Part shown: one piece after another, positions 47,524 to 56,682 of the stretch
Layout: each line of letters begins with the position of its first letter
Numbering within the stretch: position 1 is the stretch's first letter
Source: Streptomyces niveus
GTDB taxonomy: Bacteria; Actinomycetota; Actinomycetes; Streptomycetales; Streptomycetaceae
Length of the DNA stretch: 64,000 bases
Assembly (NCBI RefSeq): GCF_002009175.1
Contig: NZ_CP018047.1
Location: forward strand, 6,935,001-6,999,000
Reading direction: 5' to 3'
Position numbers and translations under genes: made by a program
Notes under the pieces: generated by a model
Told to the model about the DNA's origin: nothing
The model's database searches: none
The model's input: the letters and a program-made list of their open reading frames with translations, nothing else

Positions 47524-48342
47524 TTACAGGACGACGCCGCGATTCAGCAGGGCGGCTGCCTTGAGCAGGGTCACCACGCCGGGGTTGTCGCGGCCGATCG
47601 CCACGGTGATCCGCTCCAGTTCCCGCTTCTCCGGAGGATCGCCGGACGCGCGGCCCTGCGACAGGATCGCCACCTGCCGCAGTCCGGCGGCGGCGAAGCC
47701 GCACACCCCCGCTTCCCCGCCCTGGGTGGCGCCGTCGCTGCGCGGCAGCGTGACGAGGGTGACGTCGGCCTCCGCGATCAGCATGAAGCCGTCGATGGAG
47801 AATCCCGTCTGCCGACCGAGCGACCACTCCTCGATGCGGCCCGCCACGGTGTCCTTGATGCCGCGGCCGGTCTGGGCGTCGGCGTCGTCGGCGGTGGGCG
47901 CCGTGGTGATGGTCACGTCCAGTTGATGACCGCCGAAGGTGCGGTGGGTGAGGATCTGCCGGGCCTGCACCGGGTTGGTGCCCCGGGCGATCACGACGCT
48001 GCCCTGCGCGCGGAGACCGTCGAGAGTCGTGGCCTGGCGCGGCTGCGCGGTGTCCAGTTGGCCGGCGGTCCTGCGGTCCCAGTTCTGCAGGCACCAGGTA
48101 CGGTCCGCCGCGGTCGTCGTCGCGAACTGAGTGGCCTGCACGAGGAAGTCGTCGTAGACCTTCCGGACGTCCGGCAGTTCGAACAGCGCAGCGCCGCCGG
48201 CCGCGACGGCGGCGGTCGCGCCCAGCACCGCACGCTGGGGTGTGCTGTCCTTCGGCGCCGCTGCGCCCATCGCCTTGTAGACGGCCGATTTCGCGTCGCC
48301 GGGCGACTGATGGTCATATGTGATGTCACCGATTTTGAGCAC
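47524..48342 (-). CDS. Protein of unknown function
   Basis: A 272-residue protein that I cannot place. It opens VLKIGDITYDHQSPGDAKSA, has one Ala/Gly-rich hydrophobic segment near residue 42 (LGATAAVAAGGAALFE), and a mixed alpha/beta middle with TWCLQNWDRRTAGQ and RTFGGHQLDVTITTAP. Blocks such as GRIEEWSLGRQTGFS suggest a folded domain. GTG 48342 has AGAAGGGG upstream. It is convergent with the SDR gene. Composition is normal for the genome. Confidence 0.65.
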   Translation of the reverse strand: MLKIGDITYDHQSPGDAKSAVYKAMGAAAPKDSTPQRAVLGATAAVAAGGAALFELPDVRKVYDDFLVQATQFATTTAADRTWCLQNWDRRTAGQLDTAQPRQATTLDGLRAQGSVVIARGTNPVQARQILTHRTFGGHQLDVTITTAPTADDADAQTGRGIKDTVAGRIEEWSLGRQTGFSIDGFMLIAEADVTLVTLPRSDGATQGGEAGVCGFAAAGLRQVAILSQGRASGDPPEKRELERITVAIGRDNPGVVTLLKAAALLNRGVVL

Positions 48343-48503
48343 GGTAACCCCTTCTCCCGGGGCCGTCGCGGGCCCCGTGTCCCGCTGCCCCGCTTCCCGT
48401 CGCGGGGCGGCAACACCGTCACGGTCCCACCGGAATACGTGCGGACGCCGGTATTCCACCCAAAAACATCGGTATCCGCCTGAACGGAACCGTCGAGGCT
48501 CCG

Positions 48504-49244
48504 TCAGGACGGTGCGAGGACGCAGAACTCGTGGCCCTCCGGGTCGGCGAGACATGTCCACGGGACGTCACCCTGGCCGAGATCGAGGTCGGTGGCACCG
48601 AGGGCCCGCAGCCGGGCCACCTCCGCCTCCTTGTCGTCACCGGGGTACGGCAGCAGGTCGAGATGGACGCGGTCAGGCACCGTCTTCGCGCCGGGCGTAC
48701 GGAGGAATTCGAGGTACGGGCCGGCGCCCCCGGCGGAGCGGAACGACGCTTGATCGTCGGTCACCTCGTGCGCAGTCCAGTCGATCGCCTCGTCCCAGAA
48801 CCGGGCCATGGCCCGCGGATCCGCGCAGTCGACGACCACCGCGGCGATCGGGCCGGTGTCGCGGTAGATCTCGCGAGGTTCCAGCACACAGAACTCGTTG
48901 CCCTCGGGGTCCGCGAGGACCGTCCAGGGCACATCGCCCTGGCCCACGTCGGCGGGCGTCGCACCCAGGGTCCGGAGGCGCGAGATCAACTCCGTCCGAT
49001 GGGCCGCGGAGGTGGTGGCCAGATCGAGGTGTACGCGGTTCTTCGTCGCCGACTTGGGCTCCGGGACGGGGACGACGTCGACACAGACGGCGGCCGGATG
49101 CGGCCAGACCAGGCCGCCGGAGGGGCCGACGTAGGTGGTCCCGCCGGGGCGGTACGCACTCCAGCCGAGCGCCTCCGCCCAGAACCGGCCGACCGCCGCG
49201 TCGTCAACAGCCTTGATGTTCACCTGGACAGGTCGCAGTGCCAT
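48504..49244 (-). CDS. Double VOC (glyoxalase-like) domain protein
   Basis: A 246-residue protein made of two VOC modules, about 1-120 and 125-246, each ending with a GQGDVPWT and DPEGNEFCVL or DPEGHEFCVL signature. The repeated HLDL segment supplies the metal-binding His in each half. VOC proteins include dioxygenases, isomerases and antibiotic-binding resistance proteins. ATG 49244 is chosen by family start; upstream in-frame sequence overlaps the esterase-like gene. It lies 10 bases after that gene on the same strand, so they are likely cotranscribed. Confidence 0.88.
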   Translation of the reverse strand: MALRPVQVNIKAVDDAAVGRFWAEALGWSAYRPGGTTYVGPSGGLVWPHPAAVCVDVVPVPEPKSATKNRVHLDLATTSAAHRTELISRLRTLGATPADVGQGDVPWTVLADPEGNEFCVLEPREIYRDTGPIAAVVVDCADPRAMARFWDEAIDWTAHEVTDDQASFRSAGGAGPYLEFLRTPGAKTVPDRVHLDLLPYPGDDKEAEVARLRALGATDLDLGQGDVPWTCLADPEGHEFCVLAPS

Positions 49245-49254
49245 GCCGGGGATC

Positions 49255-50253
49255 CTATGCACCGGCTCCGCGACCGGGCTCCGTACGCGTACGCCCGTCG
49301 TCACGCGAGAGGAGACGGACCGGGGTGACCTCCTGTGTGTGGAGGATGACGTCGAACCAGTCCGCGAGTGATCCACCGGAAAGGTGGTAGGCGGCGTTGT
49401 CGCCGGGGTCGTAGTGAGGACCTATCAGCCGCGTCCTGGTCGGAGTGTCGAGCCAGGTCCGCACGGAGGCCGGGCTGTCGGCGCGCAGGTCCAGAAGGTA
49501 GGCGTCCAGTCCGGTCCCGCCCAGGACCGCGTCGGCGAACTCCGCCGGCGGTGCCGGGACGGTGTAGGGCGCCATGCCGTGGTGGAACGTCAGACCGATG
49601 GACACGTAACCGGCTCCGAAGTGTTCACGGAGGTAACTGCCCGCGTTCCGGTGCGTCAGCGGTGGGGAGGAGGGGGAGACGGTCCGCGGATCACCGTTGG
49701 CGGTGTGCGCGATGCCACCCCAGTAGACGATCTTGTCCCCGGTGTGTTCGTGCCACCGGATCGTGTCCTCGGCGAGCGTCACCTCGATGCCGGCGAGACC
49801 GTCGAGCCGGTGCCCCTGTTCCCGGTCCCGCCGGCGGGAGTCGACCACTCCGGCGAACCGAACCGGGTCATCGGGATGCCGAAGGTTGAACGAGCGCATC
49901 CACCGGACGACGTCGAGGATCTCCCCGGTCTGCCAGAAGGACCGGGCCTCGGCCAACAGCGCCCGAGGATTCCCCGTTCCGCCGCTGATGTACTCGTCGA
50001 GCCCGACCCTGGACGCGTCGTCCCCCTCCAGCGCGAGTGAGCGGAATCCCAGCTCCTCCACCAGCAACCGGACAACCCTGTGCGAGAGAGTGGACAGCTC
50101 GTGGGCCTGACGGGTCGAGGCGCCGACAGCCACGACCTCGGCATCGCGCACGATGTCGGCCAGCGGCAGGAGATCGGTCAGCGGGGCCTCGGGATCGAGC
50201 GTGGTGAGGTGGTGGGCGTGACGCCCGATCCACTGGGGCATCGTCTCGGTCAT
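49255..50253 (-). CDS. Erythromycin-esterase-like protein with altered active site
   Basis: A 332-residue protein resembling the erythromycin esterase / succinoglycan-biosynthesis family, with LGFRSLALEGDD near residue 68, ARSFWQTGEILDVVRWMR near 107 and KIVYWGGIAHTANGD near 174. The usual GExTHGxxE loop reads GASTRQAHE at residues 44-52, so the catalytic glutamate and histidine are Ala45 and Arg48. Macrolide hydrolysis is therefore doubtful. A binding or different hydrolytic role is possible. The next gene on the same strand is a VOC protein. Confidence 0.75.
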   Translation of the reverse strand: MTETMPQWIGRHAHHLTTLDPEAPLTDLLPLADIVRDAEVVAVGASTRQAHELSTLSHRVVRLLVEELGFRSLALEGDDASRVGLDEYISGGTGNPRALLAEARSFWQTGEILDVVRWMRSFNLRHPDDPVRFAGVVDSRRRDREQGHRLDGLAGIEVTLAEDTIRWHEHTGDKIVYWGGIAHTANGDPRTVSPSSPPLTHRNAGSYLREHFGAGYVSIGLTFHHGMAPYTVPAPPAEFADAVLGGTGLDAYLLDLRADSPASVRTWLDTPTRTRLIGPHYDPGDNAAYHLSGGSLADWFDVILHTQEVTPVRLLSRDDGRTRTEPGRGAGA

Positions 50254-50514
50254 CGCCTGAGCTCCTTGATCGGCCCGATCGGTTCAGGGACGCGCGTCCC
50301 TCGCGGCCGGCGCCGCACAGGCAGCCTCGGACATGAACCACGGTTGAGGTCAAGCCGGTGCGAGCGGAGACACCCACACGGTGGGCCGAGCCGCCGACCG
50401 CGGCACAGTTGGTCCCGACACCTACCGAACCGGGGACGTCGCACGGCCCGCGCGGACGCGACGCCCGGCGGTCCGATACACGTTCGGGCCCGGCGGCTGC
50501 ATAAGGTGTCTCCC

Positions 50515-50925
50515 GTGCCTGGCGAGACTGACCTGCGACGACTTCTGATCGACATGCGGCCGGAACTGAATCCGGGGCGCTTCGTGTTCACCACGGTGGC
50601 CGACGGCATTCCCCCCGGGGTCTCGCCGATCGTCACGGTGGCCGAACGCGAGGGCCTGACCATGGTGCTGAGTCAGGAGGACGCCGAGGCCGCCGGGCTG
50701 GGGTACGACTACGTGGCCGGCTGGCTGGTACTCCGGGTGAACTCCGCTCTGGACGCGGTCGGTCTGACCGCCGCCGTGTCCCGCGAACTCGCCGGGGCCG
50801 GAGTGAGCTGCAACGTGGTGGCCGGGTTCCACCACGACCATCTCTTCGTGCCGTACGAGGTGGCGGACCGTGCCATGGCCCTGCTCGAAGGGCTTTCCCG
50901 CAGATCAGCGGCCGGCCGCTCGTAG
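50515..50925 (+). CDS. ACT domain protein
   Basis: A 136-residue cytoplasmic protein of the YkoD/ACT family (two ACT-like halves), with GVSPIVTVAEREGLTMVL near residue 38 and VSCNVVAGFHHDHLFVPY near 97. Such proteins bind small metabolites, often amino acids. GTG 50515 lies 7 bases after TAAGGT, which looks like a -10 box, so the mRNA may be leaderless. An in-frame ATG far upstream is unlikely. It is divergent from the esterase-like gene. Confidence 0.85.
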   Translation: MPGETDLRRLLIDMRPELNPGRFVFTTVADGIPPGVSPIVTVAEREGLTMVLSQEDAEAAGLGYDYVAGWLVLRVNSALDAVGLTAAVSRELAGAGVSCNVVAGFHHDHLFVPYEVADRAMALLEGLSRRSAAGRS

Positions 50926-51043
50926 TAACATAACTGGCTTTTCCGGGAGGGGATTTCGGGGTGCTCGGGACGAGAAGCCGGGCCGTTTCCGGGTGTTCCG
51001 GGCGCGTACGTTCCCTTCCCGCCGTCGGGAGAGGACATATCCA

Positions 51044-53536
51044 ATGACAACTTCTGCGCACAACGCCGAGACCATCGGAGTGGTGGGGGCGCGCACCAAC
51101 AACCTCCGCGATGTCACCGTGAACATTCCCAAGGGACAGGTGGTCGCCTTCACCGGGGTCAGCGGCAGCGGCAAGACCTCGTTAGCGATCGACACCATCC
51201 ACAGCGAGGCCCAACTCCGCTATCTGGAGGGGCTGTCGCCGTTCATCCGGCAGTACATCACCCAGCGCAACCGCCCCAAGGTGGACCGGGTCCTCGGCCT
51301 CGGAGCCACCCTCGCCGTCGATCAGCGCCGGCTCAACCGCAACCCCCGCTCGACCGTCGCCACCATCACCGGCATCGACGGCCACCTCGGACTGCTGTAC
51401 TCGCGGCTGCCCGGCGTCGGCCCGGACGCGGCTCCCGGCGACGGCCACCTCACCACGGCCCACTTCGACCGGCACACCCCGGAGGGCAGCTGCTCCGACT
51501 GCCACGGCGTCGGTGGCCGCTGGCAGGCACGGGAAGAACTGATCGTCACGCACCCGGAGTTGCCCCTCTTCGAAGGAGCCTCGCCCTGGTACGCGAAGTG
51601 GCGCTCCGGCGAACACGCCTTCATTCCCGCCCTCGCCGAGAAGCGCGGCGTGGACCTCGCCCTGCCCTGGCAGTCGCTGCCCGAGGGCTTCCGCCACAAC
51701 GTGCTGTACGGCACGGGTGACGAGAAGATCGAGGCGACCGTCGACATGCCGAACAAGAACGAGACGTCCTCCTGGACGTACACCTCCAGCGAGCCGCTGC
51801 GCGGAGCGCTCGCCGAGGTGGAACGGGTCTTCGCCAACGCAGCGACGCCCAGCGCCAAGGAGCGCTACCTGCCGTACATGCGCAAGATGCCCTGCGCCAC
51901 CTGCGGCGGTACCGGTTACGACGACATCGCCCGGTCGGTACGGCTCGGCGGGCTCGCCTACCCCGAACTGCTGGAGGTCGATGTACGCGAGGTACGCGCC
52001 TGGGGCGACCGGGTCACCGACGGACTCGGCACCGGACAGCGAGTGGTGGGCGAACCACTGCTCCAGGACCTGGCCCGCCGGCTCCGGGTGCTGGACCGGC
52101 TGGGCCTGGCCCATCTCCAACTGTCCCGAGGCGCGGCCACCCTCTCCGGCGGCGAACTCCAGCGCACCCGGCTCGCGGCGCAGCTCAGCACCGAACTCAG
52201 CGACATCATCTTCGTCCTGGACGAGCCCGGCACCGGCCTCCACCCGGCGGACAAGGCGCACCTGCTCGACATCGCGCTGGAGCTGCGGGCCGCCGGGAAC
52301 ACCGTGCTGCTGGTCGAGCACGACCCCGAACTGATCGCGCGTGCCGACTGGGTGATCGACATGGGACCGGGCGCCGGGCGGCTCGGCGGCGAGGTGCTCG
52401 TCTCCGGGACACCCTCGGACGTCGCCGCGCACCCCCGCTCGCTGACCGGTCACTACCTCGCGGGGAAGGGGCCGCGACTGCGCCGTGCCCCCCGGCCGGT
52501 CGGGGACCGCACGAAGTGGGTGGAGCTGCACGGGCTGTCCGCGCACAACGTGACGGCGGACCTGGTCCGTTTCCCGGTGGGCCGGCTGACCTGTCTGACC
52601 GGGGTCAGCGGCAGCGGCAAGAGCAGTCTGCTCGGCGCGCTCGGTGCCGGGATGGAGGCGGCCCTGAGCGGAACGGTGGCCGACGCCGTCCGCCGGGTCA
52701 CCGGAGGCGAGGGCTTCAGCTGGGTCGCCGTGGTCGACCAGGAGCCGATCGGCCGGACCCCCCGGTCCAACCCCGCCACGTACAGCAAGGCCTTCGACAT
52801 CGTCCGCAAGCTGTTCGCGGAGACGGACGAGGCACGCAAGCGTGGCATCAAGTCGTCCTGGTTCTCCTTCAACACGGCGAACGGCGGACGCTGCGAGACC
52901 TGTACCGGGTACGGCCGCAAGCTGGTCAACATGCACTTCCTGCCGGACGTGTGGGTGGTCTGCGACGTCTGCGAGGGCCGCCGCTACACGCAGGAGGCCC
53001 TGGAGATCACCTACGAGGGGCTGACCATCGACGGGGTGCTGGACCTGACCGTCGCGGAAGCCGTGGAACGCCTCACGGAACAGAGGCAGTTGGCGGAGAC
53101 GCTGGAGGCCCTGGACCGCGTCGGTCTCGGCTATCTGCAACTCGGCCAGAACGCCACGGAACTCTCCGGCGGCGAGGCGCAGCGGCTGAAGCTGGCCTCG
53201 GCGATCCAGCGCGGTGCGGCCGGCCGCAAGGCGGGACTGGTCGTTCTCGACGAGCCCGTCTCCGGTCTGCACCCCTCCGACATCCAGCGCATGGTGGACG
53301 CCTTCGACCTGCTGCTGGACTCGGGCAACACCGTGGTCGTCGCCGAGCACGACATCCCCGTCGCCGCCTCCGCGGACTGGGTGATCGACCTGGGGCCGGG
53401 CGCGGGCCCGGACGGCGGGGCGGTGGTCGCGGCGGGTTCCCCGGAGGAGGTCGCCGGCGCCGACACACCGACCGCGGGGTTCTTCCGCCGGTACGCGGCG
53501 GGCCTGCCGCTGCTGGGGGAGCAGGGCGGGCGTTGA
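51044..53536 (+). CDS. Class II UvrA-like ABC ATPase (drug-resistance type)
   Basis: The 830-residue protein has two ABC ATPase halves of the UvrA type. Walker A motifs are GVSGSGKTSL and GVSGSGKSSL, with two LSGGE signature sequences. The C-terminal zinc module is complete (CETCTGYGRK, then CDVCEGRRY). It is shorter than repair UvrA (about 950 residues) because the UvrB-binding insert is missing after NPRSTVATITGIDGHL. That matches class II UvrA proteins such as DrrC, which give self-resistance to DNA-damaging drugs. The codon at 51182-51184 is TTA, so translation may depend on bldA. GGGAGAGGA precedes the ATG. Confidence 0.88.
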   Translation: MTTSAHNAETIGVVGARTNNLRDVTVNIPKGQVVAFTGVSGSGKTSLAIDTIHSEAQLRYLEGLSPFIRQYITQRNRPKVDRVLGLGATLAVDQRRLNRNPRSTVATITGIDGHLGLLYSRLPGVGPDAAPGDGHLTTAHFDRHTPEGSCSDCHGVGGRWQAREELIVTHPELPLFEGASPWYAKWRSGEHAFIPALAEKRGVDLALPWQSLPEGFRHNVLYGTGDEKIEATVDMPNKNETSSWTYTSSEPLRGALAEVERVFANAATPSAKERYLPYMRKMPCATCGGTGYDDIARSVRLGGLAYPELLEVDVREVRAWGDRVTDGLGTGQRVVGEPLLQDLARRLRVLDRLGLAHLQLSRGAATLSGGELQRTRLAAQLSTELSDIIFVLDEPGTGLHPADKAHLLDIALELRAAGNTVLLVEHDPELIARADWVIDMGPGAGRLGGEVLVSGTPSDVAAHPRSLTGHYLAGKGPRLRRAPRPVGDRTKWVELHGLSAHNVTADLVRFPVGRLTCLTGVSGSGKSSLLGALGAGMEAALSGTVADAVRRVTGGEGFSWVAVVDQEPIGRTPRSNPATYSKAFDIVRKLFAETDEARKRGIKSSWFSFNTANGGRCETCTGYGRKLVNMHFLPDVWVVCDVCEGRRYTQEALEITYEGLTIDGVLDLTVAEAVERLTEQRQLAETLEALDRVGLGYLQLGQNATELSGGEAQRLKLASAIQRGAAGRKAGLVVLDEPVSGLHPSDIQRMVDAFDLLLDSGNTVVVAEHDIPVAASADWVIDLGPGAGPDGGAVVAAGSPEEVAGADTPTAGFFRRYAAGLPLLGEQGGR

Positions 53537-53615
53537 CGCGATTGACCTTCGGTGGTGGGCGGTTGAGGCCCCGCGCCGCTGTTGAAGCCCCCCGCCCGGC
53601 CGCGATCTCACGCGG

Positions 53616-54893
53616 TCAGGCGCGGGGCGAGGTCAGTTCCACGACGGTGATGTCCGGCTCGGCGCCGAGGCGGACCGGCGGCCCCCAGAAGCCGGTGCCG
53701 CGGGTCACATAGAGCAGGGTGTCCCCGTGGCGGCTCAGCCCGGCCACGTTCGGCTCGCTCAGGCCCATGAGGTGGTTGAAGGGCCACAGTTGGCCGCCGT
53801 GGGTGTGGCCGGACAGCTGGAGGTCCACCCCGTACCGGGCGGCCTCCTCGACCTGCGCGGGCTGGTGGGCGAGGAGTACGACGGCCCGGTCCCGGTCGCG
53901 TCCGCCGAGCGCGGCCTCGTAGTCCGGGCCGTCGTCCTGCTCGGTGCCGCTCTCGTCCTCGACCCCGGCCAGGTCGAATCCGGGCAGGGCGACCCGCTCG
54001 TTGCGCAGCGTGCGCAGGCCGAGCCCTTGCACGAACCGGACCCACTGGGCGGCGCCCGAGTAGAACTCGTGATTGCCGGTGACGAAGAACGCGCCGTGCG
54101 TGGCCCGGAGGTCCGCGAGCGGTTCCGCGGCCCGTCCCTGGTCGGCCACGTCGGCGTCCTCCACCAGATCACCGACGAGGGCCACCAGGTCCGGTTCGGT
54201 GCCGTTGAGGAGATCCACCAACTGTCTGGTGCGGTCCCGGCCCACCAGCACGTTCAGATGGATGTCGCTGATCAGGGCGATCCGGAAGCCGTCGGCCGCC
54301 GGGTCGAGCCGGGCGAGCGGCACGGTGATGTGCTTGATCCGGGGAGGGCCGAGCGCGGTGTACGCGCCGTACCCCACGGTGGCAGTGGCGGCGGCCCCGG
54401 AGGCCAGGGCGACGGCCCTGCCGACGAACAGCCGCCGTGAGGGATTGAGTTCGGCGGCGGACACGGGCTCCGGGGAATCCGTGGCGGACACGGGCTCGGG
54501 GGAGCCCGTACCGGCCACGGAGTCCGTACGGGGCGCTGCGGGCACGGTGGCCGAAGCGGTGGCGGCGGCCGTGGCGGTGGCCCGGCGCCGTTCCGCCCGC
54601 AGCAGGAACACCCGGAGCACCTCACCGACCAGCAGTGCCAGGGCCAGATAGAGGATCCCCGCCATCCACACGAAGCCGGGCCAGCCGACAGCCGTCGCCA
54701 GCGGCGCGGGCAGCGCCCGCTCGCCGGGCGGCGCGGCCACCAGCAAAAGGCCCAGCAGCACGATCAGAACGGTACCGACCCGGCGCCACACGGAACCGGG
54801 AGTCGTGGTGTCGCGGACCGTACGCCGCCACACGTAGTAGTGGACGCCGGCCAGGAGCGGCAGCACGAGCGCGACGAACAGCGCGGAGGACAC
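53616..54893 (-). CDS. Membrane-anchored metallophosphoesterase
   Basis: The 425-residue protein has about three N-terminal membrane segments (1-100), a Ser/Thr/Pro-rich linker, another hydrophobic segment near 160-178, and an extracytoplasmic calcineurin-like phosphoesterase domain. Its metal motifs run in order: ISDIHLN, GDLVED, GNHEFYSG, LAHQP and GHTHGGQ. Members of this class (YkuE-like) hydrolyse lipid or nucleotide phosphodiesters at the cell surface. It is convergent with the UvrA-like gene and lies 11 bases after the flavin monooxygenase gene, so they may share a transcript. Confidence 0.9.
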   Translation of the reverse strand: MSSALFVALVLPLLAGVHYYVWRRTVRDTTTPGSVWRRVGTVLIVLLGLLLVAAPPGERALPAPLATAVGWPGFVWMAGILYLALALLVGEVLRVFLLRAERRRATATAAATASATVPAAPRTDSVAGTGSPEPVSATDSPEPVSAAELNPSRRLFVGRAVALASGAAATATVGYGAYTALGPPRIKHITVPLARLDPAADGFRIALISDIHLNVLVGRDRTRQLVDLLNGTEPDLVALVGDLVEDADVADQGRAAEPLADLRATHGAFFVTGNHEFYSGAAQWVRFVQGLGLRTLRNERVALPGFDLAGVEDESGTEQDDGPDYEAALGGRDRDRAVVLLAHQPAQVEEAARYGVDLQLSGHTHGGQLWPFNHLMGLSEPNVAGLSRHGDTLLYVTRGTGFWGPPVRLGAEPDITVVELTSPRA

Positions 54894-54904
54894 CGGCCCC
54901 CCGA

Positions 54905-56383
54905 TCAGCGGGCGATCGGGTGCGGTTCACCGCACCACTGCCGCAGCGCCCTGGTCAGCCCCCGGCCGGGTTCGGCGCCCGCCCAGGCCACATATCCGTC
55001 AGGCCGGATCAGCACATGCTCGGGCCACCTGGCGCCGAGGGGTTCGGCGAGCACACCCGTACGCAGCCGGTTCTCCCAGCCGGCGGCGGCGGGCGGGCAG
55101 CCGTTGGTGCCCGTCAGCACGAAACCGCCGCCCCTGAACAGTTCGTACAGCCGCTCCGGGCCGCCGGGAGCCGCCACGAGCGGCCGGTCGGGCACCCGCA
55201 GACCCGTCCACCGGTCACGCCCCGCCGCCGGATAACGCAACGTCAGCCCCGACAGGTGCAGCACGTTCAGCCGGTGGACCGGCTTGATCCGCATCGACCA
55301 CATCGCGGCCTTCCGCAGCAGCCGCGCGGGGAGGCTGTCGGAGGTCTCGAAGCGGAAGGACAGGTCGGTCTTGCGCAGCGTCTCCGCCGCGATCGGGTAG
55401 CGCTCGGCCTCGTAGGTGTCGAGCAGGCTCTCCGGCGCCCAGCCGTCGAGCACCGCCCGCAGTTTCCAGCCCAGGTTGAACGCGTCCTGGATACCGGTCT
55501 GGAGGCCCTGTCCGCCCGACGGGATGTGGGTGTGCGCGGCGTCCCCGGCGAGCAGTACCCGGCCGACCCGGTACCGCTTGGCGTGCCGCTGCGAGCTGCG
55601 GAACCGCGACAGCCACAGCGGGTCGGTGATGCCGATGTCCAGGCCCAGGATGGCGGCGCAGCTCTCGCTGAGATCCTCCAGGGTCAGCGGCTCGTCCGCG
55701 GGGACGGTGAACTTCTCGCGGTCCAGGACGATGACCCGGTACGTGCCGTCCCGGAAGGGGAACAGGGCGGCCATGCCGCGCCGGTTGATCCTCGCGTACT
55801 CGGCCGGTCCCGGCGGACTGCTCAGCCGCGCGTCGGCCATCATCAGCGACTGGTCGTAGTTCCAGCCGTCGAACTTCACACCCAGGACCTCGCGGACGGT
55901 GCTGTTCACCCCGTCGCAGCCGACCACGTACTGCGCCCGGACGGTCGTCGGACCCTCCGGGCCGGTCAGCTCGGCCACGACCCCGTCGTCGTCCTGCGAA
56001 AGACCGGTCATCTCGGTGCCGGGCAGCAGCACCGCGCCCGCCTTCTCGGCCGCTATCTGGAGCGCGTCCTCGGTCTTCGACTGCGGGATGGAGAGGCTGA
56101 ACGGGAAGCCGGTGTCGAGCAGTCCGTAGTCCAGATAGCCGTCCTCGTTGCCGAGCGGGGGGTGCGGGCACTCCAGGCCCCAGGCCAGCACGTCGTCGAT
56201 CCTGCCCCGCATGTCGAGGAGTTCCATGGTGCGGGGTTCGACCGTGCAGGCCCGGGACAGCCGGGCGCGGTGGGTGCGCTTGTCCACCACCTGGCAGGAG
56301 ACTCCGAACCCGGCCAGTTCCGCCGCGAGCGCGAGCCCGGCGGGTCCGCCGCCGACGATGAGCACCTGAGGGGACGGCGGCAT
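54905..56383 (-). CDS. Class A FAD-dependent aromatic monooxygenase
   Basis: The 492-residue flavoprotein has the three class A motifs: GGGPAG near residue 11, the DG motif in VGCDGVNSTVREVLG near 163, and LLAGDAAHTHIPSGGQGLQTG near 283. The C-terminal thioredoxin-like part (from about 400) is typical of polyketide hydroxylases such as those of the anthracycline and angucycline pathways. It would hydroxylate an aromatic substrate using NAD(P)H. AAGGAGT precedes the ATG. It is divergent from the E1/ACP operon, which suggests shared control and a tailoring role. Confidence 0.9.
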   Translation of the reverse strand: MPPSPQVLIVGGGPAGLALAAELAGFGVSCQVVDKRTHRARLSRACTVEPRTMELLDMRGRIDDVLAWGLECPHPPLGNEDGYLDYGLLDTGFPFSLSIPQSKTEDALQIAAEKAGAVLLPGTEMTGLSQDDDGVVAELTGPEGPTTVRAQYVVGCDGVNSTVREVLGVKFDGWNYDQSLMMADARLSSPPGPAEYARINRRGMAALFPFRDGTYRVIVLDREKFTVPADEPLTLEDLSESCAAILGLDIGITDPLWLSRFRSSQRHAKRYRVGRVLLAGDAAHTHIPSGGQGLQTGIQDAFNLGWKLRAVLDGWAPESLLDTYEAERYPIAAETLRKTDLSFRFETSDSLPARLLRKAAMWSMRIKPVHRLNVLHLSGLTLRYPAAGRDRWTGLRVPDRPLVAAPGGPERLYELFRGGGFVLTGTNGCPPAAAGWENRLRTGVLAEPLGARWPEHVLIRPDGYVAWAGAEPGRGLTRALRQWCGEPHPIAR

Positions 56384-56540
56384 CTGCAGACTCCTTCGGA
56401 TCGGCTGGTCCCGCCGCACGGGGAGGGTGCGGGGCGCGCAGGGCCACGGCAGGGGCAAGGGCGGCCGGATGTCCGGCGCGGAGCCGCTCCCCGCCGGACG
56501 CCAGCCAGTTAAAGGGCGGTCCGTGGCGGGCGCAACCACG

Positions 56541-56628
56541 CTGAGAACGAGGTGAGAGGCGCCGGAGAGCGGGGGTCCGCCGGTGAGAGCGGTTCGAGAA
56601 CCAGGTTGAGAACGGTGGGCCTTAGCGT
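56541..56628 (+). promoter_or_regulatory. Candidate SARP-type direct repeats and -10 box of the E1/ACP operon
   Basis: Five copies of a TGAGA or CGAGA heptamer occur at 56542, 56553, 56584, 56595 and 56607, two pairs being 11 bases apart and the last step 12. A -10-like TAGCGT begins at 56623, nine bases after the last repeat ends. SARP activators bind direct heptamers at 11-bp spacing just ahead of a -10 box. The remaining 56384-56540 stretch must also carry the divergent monooxygenase promoter, which I could not assign. Confidence 0.5.
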
Positions 56629-56682
56629 GGCGGCCGATCAGGTGGTGTCCATGCTGTCCAGCCCGCAGGGGGGCGTCCCGCC

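Noticed and set aside
51044..53536. Housekeeping repair UvrA
   Set aside because: Too short and missing the UvrB-binding region; fits the class II resistance-type proteins better.
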